Assembly: GCA_964017155.1 (NCBI GenBank)
Contig: OZ024861.1
Location: 46,741,513 to 46,805,512 of the forward strand
DNA length: 64,000 bases
DNA from: Oasisia sp. SBJ-2009
Taxonomy: Eukaryota > Annelida > Polychaeta > Sabellida > Siboglinidae
Reading direction: 5' to 3'
Both the position numbers and the translations under genes were made by a program. Under the pieces are notes generated by a model. That model did no database searches. It was not told where the DNA came from and worked only from the letters and a program-made list of their open reading frames with translations. Shown here in pieces: positions 28,171-39,828 of the stretch (positions are counted from its first letter, which is position 1; the number at the start of each line of letters is the position of its first letter).

Positions 28171-28770
28171 ATTATATTTAATATATAAAATTCCAATAAT
28201 AAAATACGGATAATACGGCGTGGCTATACGTCCGGAAACGGAAGAATGGCCTGGGGGACTGTTCGTCCGGGTACGGACAAATAGCCTGGGGACTATACGT
28301 CCGGATACGGACAAATGCTATTTGTTCGGACACATTTCTCGCGGGAGTTACACGTAAGACATACAACACGTCGATTGAATATGCGAACATTACGCATGCT
28401 TGGGTTCACGGCGGTAGAGCGTACGTACAAGAGCGGCTCGGTCTCAAAGACGAAGGGGTTGTGATCTCATTAAAGGCATTATTACGGTTTCTGAATTATT
28501 TATACTATGACTATGCATATTCTGGTGTGATACTCCATTCTATAGCCAATGTGTCATTATGCATTTTTAGCCAATATGATGCCAGGCATTACCAACATGT
28601 ATCGAGCGATATTAGGCAATCAACAACAAGAGCGCTGTAGATATGGACGGCCTATGGACTTTAAGTCACATAGGTCCTAGACGACATGTCCTAAGTTGAG
28701 TATTAAACAATTTCTGTCAACCTGGAATTGTATATAAGTTGGTCTATGTTTGTATGTAATAGAACAGATA

Positions 28771-28885
28771 AATTCTTATATAGTGCAGTATCCATGCAGT
28801 CTTTAAGTTTGCGCAAAGCACTTTACGTTTTACTCCCTGGTAGACCTGTTCAATGAAACACCACCGTCTTCTTTGGGAAGGATTT
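28771..28885 (-). mobile_element. SINE family A fragment
   Basis: cttatatagtgcagtatcca through tagacctgttcaatg and ctttgggaagg, the tail half of the SINE body. Confidence 0.65.
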
Positions 28886-28929
28886 TATATAATTTATAAC
28901 ATAAAAAAGTAAAGGCAAGTTTTTAAATA

Positions 28930-29226
28930 CCGTTAAGGACCGTTCAAAGCGCTTTACACTTTACTTCCCTGACAGACCTGTTCATTCAGACACCATATCG
29001 GCTTCTCTGGGAAGCATCCAGCCATATGCTACAATTAATGCGCGAAGGCTGCTCGTACATATATCCACCACTATCTATAGTCAGGTACTCATTTATACAG
29101 CTGAGTGAACTGGAACAATGTAGAGTGAAACAACTTGCCCAACGTTTTAACACCGCAGCACAGGATTCGAATCCGGGTTCTCGTAATCGAGAGTCCGAAG
29201 CTCTACCCCTGAGCCATTGCGTTCTA
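28930..29226 (-). mobile_element. tRNA-derived SINE, family A
   Basis: Nearly complete copy. On the minus strand it starts GCAATGGCTCAGGGGTAGAG (box A-like) and has GGATTCGAATCC (box B-like), then the shared body. Confidence 0.8.
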
Positions 29227-29680
29227 CAAAGAAATTATTATTACTGGACATGTTCATGCAATGTTATCAACATGGTGTTTCAGTTATCCTCAACAGAGGA
29301 GACACCACCCTGACTGGCACACTAATGGAGGAAGAAGACTTTGAAGTCCGCCCGAGCGTCTTCCAGCAACAATCACAGATCCCAGCGTTGCGAGTTTCGG
29401 TGAAGAGATACTTCACTTGCGAAGCGTGGCACCTTGTGGAGGAGGTTGTTAAGGCGAAGTCGGTAAACCCACAGTGGATGTGTCCGATCGGTGACAAGGA
29501 TGCTGACGGCTCAGGTGATGGCGGCTACACCTCTCTGACATACGATTCATGCCTGGAGTTGTACCATTTGACATGTTTAGGGGAAAATCTCGTCCGTAAG
29601 CAAGAACGTGGATTTGTGGAAGTTGCCACACAGATGCTCACACATAGAGAGTACCGCTATGAATTGTGTACTTTTATTTT
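29217..29680 (+). pseudogene. Decayed PHD-finger protein fragment inside the transposon
   Basis: The frame reads ARVSVKRYF-like sequence, then EAWHLVEEVV, WMCPIGDKDADG, SLTYDSCLELYHLTCL. After a frameshift come KNVDLWKLPHRC-type residues. The spacing C-x-x-(C), DSCLE-(W)YHLTCL and a final W/C pair looks like a PHD zinc finger with lost cysteines (CPIG for CPxC). Probably transposon cargo or a domain of its own protein. No intact gene. Confidence 0.55.
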
Positions 29681-30600
29681 TGTGTGGTTATCATTACAGG
29701 TTTCTTGTATTTATATACAGTTAGGATTTGGTGTGGTTTTAGGTACATTATACGGGTTGTCTTTGTGTAGTTTAAACATGGGGACGTATGGGTGTAATTT
29801 GTGTATCTTATTTTATTGATGTGAGCCAGTAGGTTTATTACATTTCATGGTGAAGGTGTGTCATATGAACTTGTGTGGATTTATGCATATTAGGCCCGGT
29901 AGGCCGTGTAGTTTAAAAATGAGGACGTGTGGGTTTAAGTTGTATATCTTCTTTTATTTATGTGGGCCTGTAGTCTTATTAGCTGGACATGTGGAAGCTG
30001 TTTTTGATGTTGGGCATTAAGGTCATCTATATTAAATTACTCATGCGTTTGCTGTTAACAAATAGACTTCCGTTACAAATATTACTACAGTTAGTTATTT
30101 ACAACAACTAATCATAACTTTTATGACATCTTGATTGAAGCTATTGCAATAATTAGATTCTAAATTTCACGTATATATTATTTAGGATCACAGTTTATAT
30201 ACGATATTTAAAGGCATTATTTCCCTTGGTGATCTTAATCCTGATTGAAAACTAGTAGCGGCGAAGGTAAGTAATTTTTTGCGAAATGTTGTGTTGGTCT
30301 TCGTATTTCCCCATATTTCTACAAAAAAAGGAAACGGACAAGTCAAATAAAGACCTAACGTAAAACAAGGCTACAAATGTGGGCGTGGCTCCAATCTGTG
30401 CCAAGTAAATCGCTCGAGGGAGTCATGTTGTGCGAGAGGCATATAGGCTACTGGCCGGCCCGCCAGTCGAATACGTGAATACAAACTTGCCGTATTGCGT
30501 CTATTTCATAAGAAACAGTTGCTGTTTAGACATGTATACAAACATGCCTTCTTTATCAATAGCATAGCACTTATGTTCGTGAGAAGGTAGAAGTACCCGC
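29681..30600. other. Interior of the 2.7 kb element, nothing recognised
   Basis: Two imperfect copies of gtaggtttatta / gtagtttaaa(c/a)atg(g/a)gga motifs occur near 29760-29960. Otherwise no coding or RNA feature. Confidence 0.35.
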
Positions 30601-30906
30601 GTCTGCAAAGTTACATCTAACGATCAGTCCGGTCAAATAGCACATATATGCGCGATATCGGGCTATTTGTCTGTATTTATCCGGTCAAATAGCGCATACG
30701 CGAACATGGGCTATTCGTCCGTATGCGAACATATAGCATATTATATGCATACATGAGCTATTTGTCTGTAACTGGACGAATAGTCCCCCAGGCTATTCGT
30801 CCGTATCCGAACATATAGCATATTATATGCATACATGAGCTATTTGTCTGTAACTGGATGAATAGTCCCCCAGGCTATTCGTACGTATCCGGACATAGCC
30901 ACGCCC

Positions 30907-31590
30907 AATAAAATATTGGATAGGATTGATATGCCATCCATGCACCCGCCATATAAATTGGAAAGGCCAAAAGGACTAATACATATTTCCCGGCACAAAC
31001 TTTCAAGATGTACTTGCAGATGGGAAACTGGGAATGTTTTGTTTGGACTAACACGACTTACTCATACCCACATAGTTAGACCATTAATCTTCCCCCCTAT
31101 TGTTCTACTGGTGTGTTAATTTTTTAATCTATGCCTATACCCCAGTAGTGACACTATTTCCACTAGGGGTGACTAGTTTCAAGATGTACCTGCAGATGGG
31201 AAACTGGGAATGCTTTGTTTGACCTAACACGACTTACCTATACCCACAGAGTTAGATCATTATCCCCCCCCCCCCTATAGTTCTACTGGTGTGTTCTGTT
31301 TATATCTATACCTCTACCTCAGTAAGGACTCTATATCCACTAGGGGTGACTAGCCCCACGCACATCAAAGGTGAGCCATGAGGCACGGGTATTTGTCTAT
31401 ACTGGCTGTATAAATGACAAGATCCTTACCTTTTATTAACGCCAGGTATCTATAGAATGGAAACCGCCTGGGTTTTGTCGGCTCCACCATGTTATACACA
31501 GGCTACACATACAAGGACATAAGAGACGACCAAAACATGGACTTAATCTGTGACACTAAAGCACTGATAACTATCAAGACGCTACTCGTG
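30907..31590. mobile_element. Dispersed repeat family E, copy 1, with internal duplication
   Basis: Shares tgatatgccatccatgcac, cacaaactttcaag, gaaactgggaatg and ccactaggg(g/c)tgactag with 41700-42150. A segment of about 165 bp is tandemly duplicated (31006-31170 and 31171-31340). Class unknown. Confidence 0.7.
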
Positions 31591-31599
31591 TCACTGAAG

Positions 31600-32150
31600 C
31601 GTCGGGCTCATTGGTCCGTATGTTGTACAGAGCACGACCTAGAACCCCAGTACCCCATACAGACGCGTTCCTGATTGGTCAATACCACCGCAAAACTGGG
31701 TTACGCGTGTCGAACTTTGACACCGCAGCGCGTACCGTGCAACCGAAAACTGGGTTATATGCGTAACCCAGTTTTAGCCAATCCGTAGCGAGCACGTCGT
31801 AGAGATCCCATTACAACGCAAAAGAGGGCTAACCCACCACCCAGTAACTCACTTTTAGTACACTGCACGGACGGGTCAGTAGGCTAGGCCTACTACTGAC
31901 CTATATATACAAAGGTCAGTGGTCGATCAGTACGCCTAACACATCTTGGTAGACAATGTTGCCACAAGGAACCAATTGCGCCTGTATATAGTAGGATATC
32001 ACACAAAAGTATCACAATTAAGGCAACAGACACGACTCAATCCTTCATGCATATCTAAATAATATGTGTATGTATAACAAATAGAGAGGAAATGGTATGC
32101 CTAGGGCACGCAGACATTGCCTCTGCCTAAACGCTGAACCTGGACTGAAA
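31600..32150. other. Unassigned stretch with a TAACCCAGTTTT palindrome
   Basis: Contains aactgggtta-tatgcg-taacccagtt (about 31749-31774) and a nearby direct copy of aaaactgggttacgcg. No gene recognised. Confidence 0.4.
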
Positions 32151-32435
32151 CTCGATCTACTCTAGTTGTGAACTCCCAAAATGTGTCATGACAGGCGAAC
32201 TGTTTGTTCGTGCCCCAGTTCGCGTCTGGTGGATGTAAAGGGGGTGATATACGTACGATAGATTCGTACAAGTGACTTGTACGAGTGCCTCGTACAAGTT
32301 ACTCGTGCATGACACACGTAGTCGTAGCGAAACAATCGGGTCGGGAGAGTTGCGTGAGTGAAGGTGAAGGCCACTACAGCCGCACACGTGCAGCAGTGAA
32401 TTAAGATCGAAGAACATGCAATTTTCCTCGGTGCA

Positions 32436-32740
32436 TTGGCTGTGCTGCACAACATTTATGACAAAGAAAAGAAAGAAAAACTGAAGAAACGAAAACGATG
32501 GTGGGTTCGCACAAGGATTGCGCGGCGCCAGCAATTCGGTGCATTTCATGATCTGATAAAGGAAATTAAAATGGAGGACCCCAGAACATTCCCCAACTTT
32601 GTCAGGATGGGTGCACAGCAATTTCAATATCTTCTAGACACTGTTTCGCCGTTAATCGTCCACAAAGACACAGCAATGCGCGACGCAATACGACCTGCTG
32701 AGATCGTTTATTTTATGGCCTTATTTTATACGCATTAGCT
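32436..32740 (+). pseudogene. PIF/Harbinger transposase N-terminal fragment
   Basis: The 100-residue frame contains RWWVRTRIARRQQFGAFHDL, then EDPRTFPNFVRM, FQYLLDTVSPLI and MRDAIRPAE. This is the conserved N-terminal region of PIF/Harbinger (HARBI1-like) nucleases before the catalytic core. It stops just where LRFLATG normally follows, so the catalytic DDE core is missing. Confidence 0.85.
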
Positions 32741-32750
32741 GAGCCAGTGC

Positions 32751-33430
32751 AATCTACAGAGAGTAGCAACTAACCATCTGCAGATTGCATGCGCAGGTAA
32801 GGCGTGTCTATTTATTGACAAATAGCCTGGACCTGGTGGCCACGCGAATACTGGTGCACGGTGCTAAACTTCAGACATAGCTTAGTCACAGGTTTGTTGT
32901 CATAGATTGTCTACCTAGCCTACCAAGGTATGCTATACAGCAATGAAATGCGGTGAGAACGAAATCTTGTCTTGTCGGTATATTGGCCAACACTCCTGGT
33001 GGAGTAAAACGGGCAGAAACGCGGTTAGAACAAATGTTTCTCATGAAGGTGGTGTAGACAATAATTTTAATTAACGTGAAATGTTTGATTTAGCATTTTT
33101 AACCACTTAAAAATGTTTATATGAAATATCAGATATACCACCAGGCCTGTATCAGTAATGTTTCGTAAATGCATTATTTGTGTGGAAGTTTGTCACACAA
33201 CAGACTCTTTTTTGTAGATAAGAATCTACTAATTACAAGACTACCTGTCAATAAAGAAATCTTCACAATTGTACAGTGATGATATTCTGTGAATACATTT
33301 GTTTGATACATAAAAGGTTTGCATGTCCTTGTCGTGGCTTGCATGTCCTTGTCGTAGCTTACATGCAACAGCTGTTGCATGCACATGCAAGCACGTGGGT
33401 GAATAGTTAATAATACTGTTAATGGTTTAT
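32751..33430. other. Nothing recognised
   Basis: No coding exon, repeat or RNA gene supported, apart from a short direct repeat gcatgtccttgtcgtggctt near 33320-33360. Confidence 0.35.
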
Positions 33431-33431
33431 G

Positions 33432-36305
33432 GTCATCATCATCATTGTGCAGCCATAGTGTCCCGTGGTTGGGCAACGGCCTTAGCATGCTCCTTCCACA
33501 TCTGCCTATTTTGCGTTATCCTCTGCCAGATGGTACCGTTCCAGTAGTCAACTAGTTCGTCTCTCCACCGTCTCGCCGGTCTTCCTCTTGGTCTTTTTTC
33601 TTTTATAGGGTTTCCAGGTGGTGATACACAGTGTCCATCGGTTATCTCGCATCCTGCTGACGTGCCCTGCCCTAGTCCACTTCCGCCTTCTGACTTGTTC
33701 AATCACGTCTGCATGTGACCTTGGTCTTTTCTCTTACCCAGATGTTTGTCTATCTGTCCCGGTGTGTGATGTTTAACATATCCCTTTCCATCTTTAATTG
33801 TTTCCGGTGCTAGCTTGTTCTTTGCATGGATGGCGAGTGCCCATGTTTCCGCGCCTTACGTCATTGCTGGAAGTAGTAGTTGTAGATTTGTTTCTTCAAG
33901 CATGTTCCAGTGTTACCCTTGAAGATGTCGCGGTGCTTGGCGAATGCTGCCCATCCGGGCGTGATTCTTCTGTGAATCTCCTTGTCTTGGTTTTTTGTCG
34001 CTGATGCTGTATCTCTGTCAAAGGTGGATGTAGCTTTCAACGTTCTCGATCTGAATATTGTTGACATATATGGGTGTGTCGGTTTCCATCATCACCTTTG
34101 TCTTCGACTTGTTCATCTTCAGACCCTGACTGTCACTTTCATCAGCTAATTCCTGCAGCATTTGTTGTAGTTCATGTGGTGTATTAGCGCATATGAGTAT
34201 GTCGTCGGCGAAGCGAAGATGAATGCTGCCGTGAACAGCTTGGGCGATATGGTATCTCCCTGTCATACACCTCTCATGGTGTTGATCTTGTTGCTTTCTT
34301 TGTGTAGGTGGACTGTCATCGAGCTATTGGTGTAGATTTCCTTCAGGAGTTTGATGTACACATCTTCTATCCTCTATTCTTGAAGCGAGGTCAGTACAGC
34401 TTGAATTTGCACTGAGTCGAAGGCATTCTCGGAGTCGACGAATGCGATACAGAGTGGGATATTATATTCTCTGCACTTCTCCTTCAGTTGGTTTACGACG
34501 TGGGTGTGGTTTGTCGTTGAGTATCCGCTTCTGAATCCAGTTTGCTCTCGTGGCTGGTTTTCGTCGAGTGTCTTCTCTAGCCTTTTCGTTAGTACTTTCG
34601 TGAGTACTTTATAGATGTTTGATAGTAGACATATCGACACCGTTTAGTATTCTAGTCGAATTTGAAGCCACTGAAGATTCGTATTCGATTCGATATTCGA
34701 TTCGTATTCGAAATTTCGAGGATATTCGAATAGATATTCGATTCGAATGAAATTCCAGATTCGTCCCATCCTTAGATAGTAGGTCATATCGGTCTGTAAT
34801 TCTTGAGGTCTTTCTTATTTCCCTTCTTGAAGATTATCACCATCTTAGCGTTCTTCCACGCTGTGGGTATTCGTCTTTCTGATAAGCATTTAATGTACAG
34901 CTTAGCAAGTGTCTTCGAGGTGGTACCTTCTCCTGCTTTCAATCTTTCAATGTTTATATGGTCGTTGCCTGTTGCTGTCCCATTCTTCATATCTCGTTGT
35001 GCTGCTTCCACCTCCCATGATGTTATCTCTGGTACCTCTTTTGGGTCTGTGTGGATTATGGTTTTCTGTTTACTGTCGTATATAGCTCGGTGTAGAATTC
35101 CTCTATTCGTTCTATGATCTTATCTTGATCACGGATTTCTCTACCCTGCTTGTTCAGGAGTGTGATCAGTCTGTCTTAGCCTAGCATCTGCGTTTTTAGT
35201 ATTTTCTTCAGGCTCTTTGATGCCATGATCGTTTCTTGTATGATCTCATGGTTGTGTTTCCTGATGTCCTCTCTTGCTTTCTTTTTGATGGTTTTGCATA
35301 TTTCTGCGTACTCTATTCGTTGTTTATTGTCGCCGTTTCCAGCAATTTATCGTCGTTTCGTCATCAGGGCTCGTATTGGTGATGATATCCTCGATTTATG
35401 TGGCTTGTTAATTGGCTTAACTACTCTTGACGCGCTTTGTTGGATAGTGTCTGTGATGGTTTCGCTCATGGTGTCGATGTCGTCTAGTTCTTGTAGTGTC
35501 TCGAATCGGTTTCTCAATTCAACTTGGAATTCAATCTTTTTTGATCCTATTCGTGTGGCATCTACTCTTGGTGGCCTCTTGGTCATCACTGTTTTCGTTT
35601 CCACCTGTACGTCCAGTTTGACGTTGCTCTCACCCAGTCTATGGTCACTTCCAATGTTGACTTGGTTGATGACTGTTACTTCTGTGACGATGTCTGGCCT
35701 GTTTGTTAGGATGTAGTAAATTTCGGTCTTCGGTACACCGTTTGGGCTTTTCTATATCCATCTCCTCCCTGCTTTCTTCTGGAACATGGTATTAATAATT
35801 TTGTACTTTCTTGATGTTGCCGATTCTACAAAGGTGTCGCCTCTTTTGTTTCTCAATCCGAGCCCAAATTTGCTCGTTGCCATTCCCATAGGGTTCTTTT
35901 CACTATTTGCGCATTGAAGTCTGTCATCACTACTGTGTAGTGGTTTGGTTTCCCTAAAGTCTCATCGACGTCGTTGTAGAAGTTATTGGTGTCTTCGTCG
36001 GAGTATGATGTTGGTGTTCTGCTACTCTGAGGCTGATGCTGTTTACCATCACTATGTGGTCTTTCCATTTCCTGTTTATGAGAAAGCCTAGTCCTGTTTG
36101 GCCGTTGTTTCCTTAGAATGGTATAGTAGATGGCTGCTTTGTAAGGTAGTGAAACATTCCTCTGGTCTTCTCACTTCGGAAATCACTATTACATCCCATA
36201 CCAACATGGTTTCCGTAAGTTCTTCTTCGAGTTCTTGTATGTGTTCATCTCTTAGTAGAGTTCTGACGTCGCTATCTTTAGTCTACTTACCCTCTTTCTG
36301 CGGCT
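33432..36305 (-). mobile_element. RTE-like LINE, broken, with endonuclease and reverse transcriptase
   Basis: Read on the minus strand: an endonuclease start (VRTLLRDEHIQELEEEL, VISEVRR), an endonuclease middle near 36000, KNYRPI (34784-35011), NIYKVLTKVLTKRLE and FVDSENAFDSVQ (34374-34640), the catalytic box HLRFADDILICA (34018-34266) and a C-terminal RPRGRPARRWRDELVDYWNG. It ends in an (ATG)n-like tail near 33434. Several frameshifts and a 146-bp insertion make it dead. Confidence 0.88.
34629..34774. mobile_element. 146-bp hAT MITE inside the RTE-like LINE
   Basis: Flanked by perfect 8-bp gatagtag at 34621-34628 and 34775-34782. The interior is runs of attcgaatattcgaat type. Removing it restores the reading frame order between the NYRPI and LLSNIYKV blocks of the host LINE. 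It starts TAAGGATGGGACGAATC on the minus strand. Confidence 0.85.
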
Positions 36306-36690
36306 CTTTTTCAATTCAATTCAATAACTTTATTCCAGACTCAACAGAGCACATACAGCAAGTATATGTGACTCTGAGGTCCATATGTTACATTAGGTAC
36401 ACAATATGTGCAGTATATAAAAGTACAGAACAGTGACAGTGTATAAAAGAAACATGCATACAGTTATTTCAATCAAGTGTGTATATACAAAAGCTTGTTC
36501 CAGTGTTTGCGGATCCTGGAAGTGAATCTTAAGCTAGTAGTTAGTGTGTCATTTAAAATATAGTTAACAGAGCTATCAATTCTACACATAAATCTATACA
36601 CCATATTCCTAATAACTGATTGGCAGCATTGTACATCAAAAACAGTGCATAGCACAGAGATTCTTAGCACCCCCTGCACGTAGTCCTAGT
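36306..36690 (-). mobile_element. LINE 3' end with (TTGAA)n tail
   Basis: Starts ttcaattcaattcaataact, the inverted form of the 3' tail at 41268-41290. The minus-strand frame (MVYRFMCRIDSSVNYI and on) ends in FTSRIRKHWNKLLYI-type residues. Probably the 3' end of a CR1/L2-like element. Confidence 0.5.
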
Positions 36691-36799
36691 TGACCAGAGC
36701 TACCTCCTTGGTCGTGGACTCTTTCGGTGCCGCTGGGGACTGGGGCCATGGCTTGATAATGATTTTCATGCTGGTGTTATTGGCCTACTCTTCTACACT

Positions 36800-36970
36800 G
36801 GCCAGTGCGTGTTGGAAGGGGCAGGCGATACAGGGTGAACGAAATTGCCCAAGTTTCGACACGGTGACTGTATCAGTACCGAAACACTGATTTGCCGGAA
36901 CCGGGATTCGAACCCCGGTCCCTCTAGTCGGGAGTCCGGGACTCTAACCACTCGGCTACCGCTCCCTATA
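36800..36970 (-). mobile_element. tRNA-derived SINE, second family, head region
   Basis: On the minus strand, box A-like TAGCCGAGTGG and box B GGTTCGAATCC are correctly spaced, followed by a SINE-like body. The 5' GGGAGCG and 3' TTCCGGC cannot pair, so it is not a functional tRNA gene. Confidence 0.65.
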
Positions 36971-37114
36971 AGATGGTCATCTTGGCTAAATTTAAAACGA
37001 AATTGTCTGTCACTTTATTAGTTAGGGTAAATAATTATTATCACTATGTTTGCTAAATAAGTTGCAATTTGTATCAGAGTGATCAGCAGTATATATTGAT
37101 GGTTTTGTTTACAA

Positions 37115-38285
37115 CGTCGCAATATTTCATGCACACAACAATGCGTTCGATACAGTTGGGAGGACCGGGCTATGGCAGCTACTGAGGAAGTATGGCTGCC
37201 CAGAGAAGTTCACAACAATGATCGAGGTACTAAATACCGGAATGATGGCGAATGTTAGTGTTGGAGGGGAAGTCTCGGAATCGTTCAGCGTCACAAATGG
37301 GACAAGCAAGGTTATGTACTGGCCCCCACGCTCTTCTCCATCTTCCTATCAGCAATGCTCGACGAGGCTTTCCGAGATATGGGGGACGGCGTATATATAC
37401 AGTCCAGACAGAGCACTGACCTATTCGACGTCGCACTCTTCAGAGCGAAGACCAAGACTACTCAGATACTGATGAGAGAGCTGCTATTTGCAGATGACTG
37501 TGCACTGGTTGTACATTCTGCTGAAGAGATGCAGAAAATAGTGGATGCTTTCTCCGATGCGTCAAAGAAGTTTGGGCTGAAGATTAACATCAAGGAGACC
37601 GAGGTGCTGTACCAACCCAACTCTACAAAAACCTGAGAGGAGGATATCATGGTTGATGGAAACAAGCTGAACTCTGTTCTGGAATTCACCTACCTCGGAA
37701 GCACTACATGAAGTAATGGATGCATTGACGATGAAATACAGAGGAGGATGGCCAAGGCTAGTGCATCTTTCGGCCAACTACGCCAGAGACTCTGGAACAA
37801 CCACCATGTGTCCATGCGGGTTAAAGGCAAGATATACCGTGCAATCGTGCTGTCCACCCTCCTATACGGAGCCGAGGCCTGGACAGTGTACAGACGACAG
37901 GTGAAAAAGCTGCATGCCTTCATGATGCGACATCTGCGTTCGATCAATACGATAACCTGGTTGGACAAAGTGACAAACAAGGATATACTCGAACGGACAG
38001 GGCTGCCATCTATGGAAGATCTGATCAGAAAGAATTTCCGGTGAATTGGACACCTCGTGAGGATGTCACCAGACAGGCTACCAAAGCAGGTTCTCTACTC
38101 TCAACTGTCTTCTGGTCTGCGGTTCAAGGATACCATCAAGAGAAACCTGAAGCTGAGAGACATAAAGATCGACTCCTGGACATCACTCTCACAGCAGAGA
38201 GATAAATGGAGAGCATCAGTCAAGTGATGGAAGCAGTCTTTGTCGCATCGCGACTGACAGCATGAGGATGATGATGACATTTGAG
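37115..38285 (+). mobile_element. 5'-truncated RTE-like LINE, reverse transcriptase fragment
   Basis: Reads NNAFDTVGRTGLWQLLRKYG, LLFADDCALVVHSAEEMQKI, FGLKINIKETEVLYQP, EFTYLGST, VLSTLLYGAEAW and LRSINTITWLDKVTN. It includes the FADD catalytic box. Stops and frameshifts occur (for example after PNSTKT). It ends in a gatgatgatgac tail near 38280. Confidence 0.85.
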
Positions 38286-38800
38286 CACATATCTAAAAAA
38301 CGAACACTACTCTGGAGACTCATTAGTGACCGTCACATCATTCATGTGAAATAGGGCTCCTTCCAAAATTAAATGTCTCCTTGTCGTTTGAAACCCCAGC
38401 CAGCCTTGTAAACAGCTGCCATACCAACATTTTGTCAAACACATGGACACGTATGTCACCAGTGTGACTGGAAAAACTGGTTAATATATGACTGAAGTAA
38501 CTGGTTTATCAATGATTATAATTATTTAAATATAATTATAATCATTGGTAATGAAAACATGAAAAGCAAGTTTCCTAAATTTAATAAAGAATATAACAAT
38601 ATCCACCACTTATGGTGCTGCCACACTGTGGCTAGTAGTGACATCAAAGTGAAAATTAAGACAGCCTCTTAGTCATAGAATCCCATGTAAAATATGTCCT
38701 TTCAATTTATCAGTAAAACATATTCTCCTATGGCAGGTGCTAGCCACGTAGAACATGTTTTACACCAAAATCATCAATTATAATCAAGCTGTTTTTGTTT
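38286..38800. other. Spacer with a perfect 16-bp-arm palindrome
   Basis: Contains caatgattataattat and ataattataatcattg (38510-38547) around ttaaat. No gene recognised otherwise. Confidence 0.5.
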
Positions 38801-38859
38801 ACTGCTGCATTGTAGGCCATGAGGGAGCGCGATGAAAGAATAAAAAACTGGAAAAGAAA

Positions 38860-39366
38860 GTGGAAACACTGGAGTTTGATTCCGACAAAGTAGAACAATA
38901 CTCGCGGCGCTCGAACTTCAGGTTCAGCGGAATTCCTGAAGCCAACAACGATGTCGAAGACACTACGGAAAAGATCCTACAAATCATCAACGATGACATG
39001 GAAGTGCCAGTGTCTAGTGACCAAATTGAACAGAGCCATCGCCTTGGACCCAAGGTGGACAGAAACGGGAAAGCCAGGCAAAGGAACATAATAATACGTT
39101 TCAACAGAGAAAGCGTGAGAGACAGGGTATACAAGGCAAGGTTCAACCTGAAAACCAGAAACAAAGATGGACACAGGAGGGTCTTCGTAAATGAATATCT
39201 GACTGCAACACGTGGGGCACTTGCATATCGCACAAGGACACTGAAAAAAGAAGGACGGATCATGGACTGCTGGACAGTTGCTGGGAAGATTATGGTAAAA
39301 AACAAAAATGGACTCGTAGTAAATATTACTACAGATGCGGAACTGAGTGCTTATGGACAAGTGTGA
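38860..39366 (+). CDS. LINE ORF1-like RNA-binding protein
   Basis: A 168-residue open frame with the RRM-like segment FRFSGIPEANNDVEDTTEKI and a C-terminal domain (RRVFVNEYLTATRGALAYRT). The true start may be ATG 38818 (MRERDERI), with a frameshift near 38850. Belongs to the LINE above. Confidence 0.7.
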   Translation: METLEFDSDKVEQYSRRSNFRFSGIPEANNDVEDTTEKILQIINDDMEVPVSSDQIEQSHRLGPKVDRNGKARQRNIIIRFNRESVRDRVYKARFNLKTRNKDGHRRVFVNEYLTATRGALAYRTRTLKKEGRIMDCWTVAGKIMVKNKNGLVVNITTDAELSAYGQV

Positions 39367-39828
39367 ACTGTGTAAATCAGATCAACCGCATAAATATCTT
39401 TCTATATTAGGTGGTGAAGTATTTCCCTTTCAGGAAATTAGTGATCGACAATGAACTTGTATATGAAAATTTTTCTGTTGAAGAAACTTATGAAACTTAT
39501 AAATTAATGGATATATGTTCAAAATTTAATTTAAATTCTTTAAATTACTCAAACTGCAGTCCTCACAATTTTAGAAATGACATAGACCCAAACAAAAATT
39601 TCTACAATAACATATCAAAATGTAAGTATTACACTGACGTACAATTAAATGAGGAAATTGGTGGGGTAAATGGATTGTCGTTTATACATTTTAATGCCAG
39701 AAGTCTAAAAACAAATTTTCACAAGATTAAAGACTACATTTTAGAACTAAACATAAACTTTGATATAATTGCTATAACTGAAACATGGATAGAACCAAAC
39801 TTAATTAGTGATTTTAATATAAACAATT

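Larger units (their letters stand above)
28207..30906. mobile_element. 2.7 kb Mutator-like element with PHD-finger cargo
   Basis: Subterminal inverted repeats ggcgtggctatacgtccgga (left) and tccggacatagccacgccc (right), plus repeated gctattcgtccgtat motifs near both ends. A 9-bp direct repeat, aataaaata, flanks it (28198-28206 and 30907-30915). The uninterrupted site ccaataatacaatattggg exists at about 41710. A 9-bp duplication suits Mutator-like transposons; that class is an inference. SINE pieces and a PHD-like frame lie inside. Confidence 0.7.

Noticed and set aside
34803..35716. Plus-strand hydrophobic open frames as membrane proteins
   Set aside because: Complementary to the broken RTE-like LINE on the minus strand.
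36890..36966. tRNA gene on the minus strand
   Set aside because: Box A and B are present but the acceptor stem cannot pair and it is followed by a SINE body.
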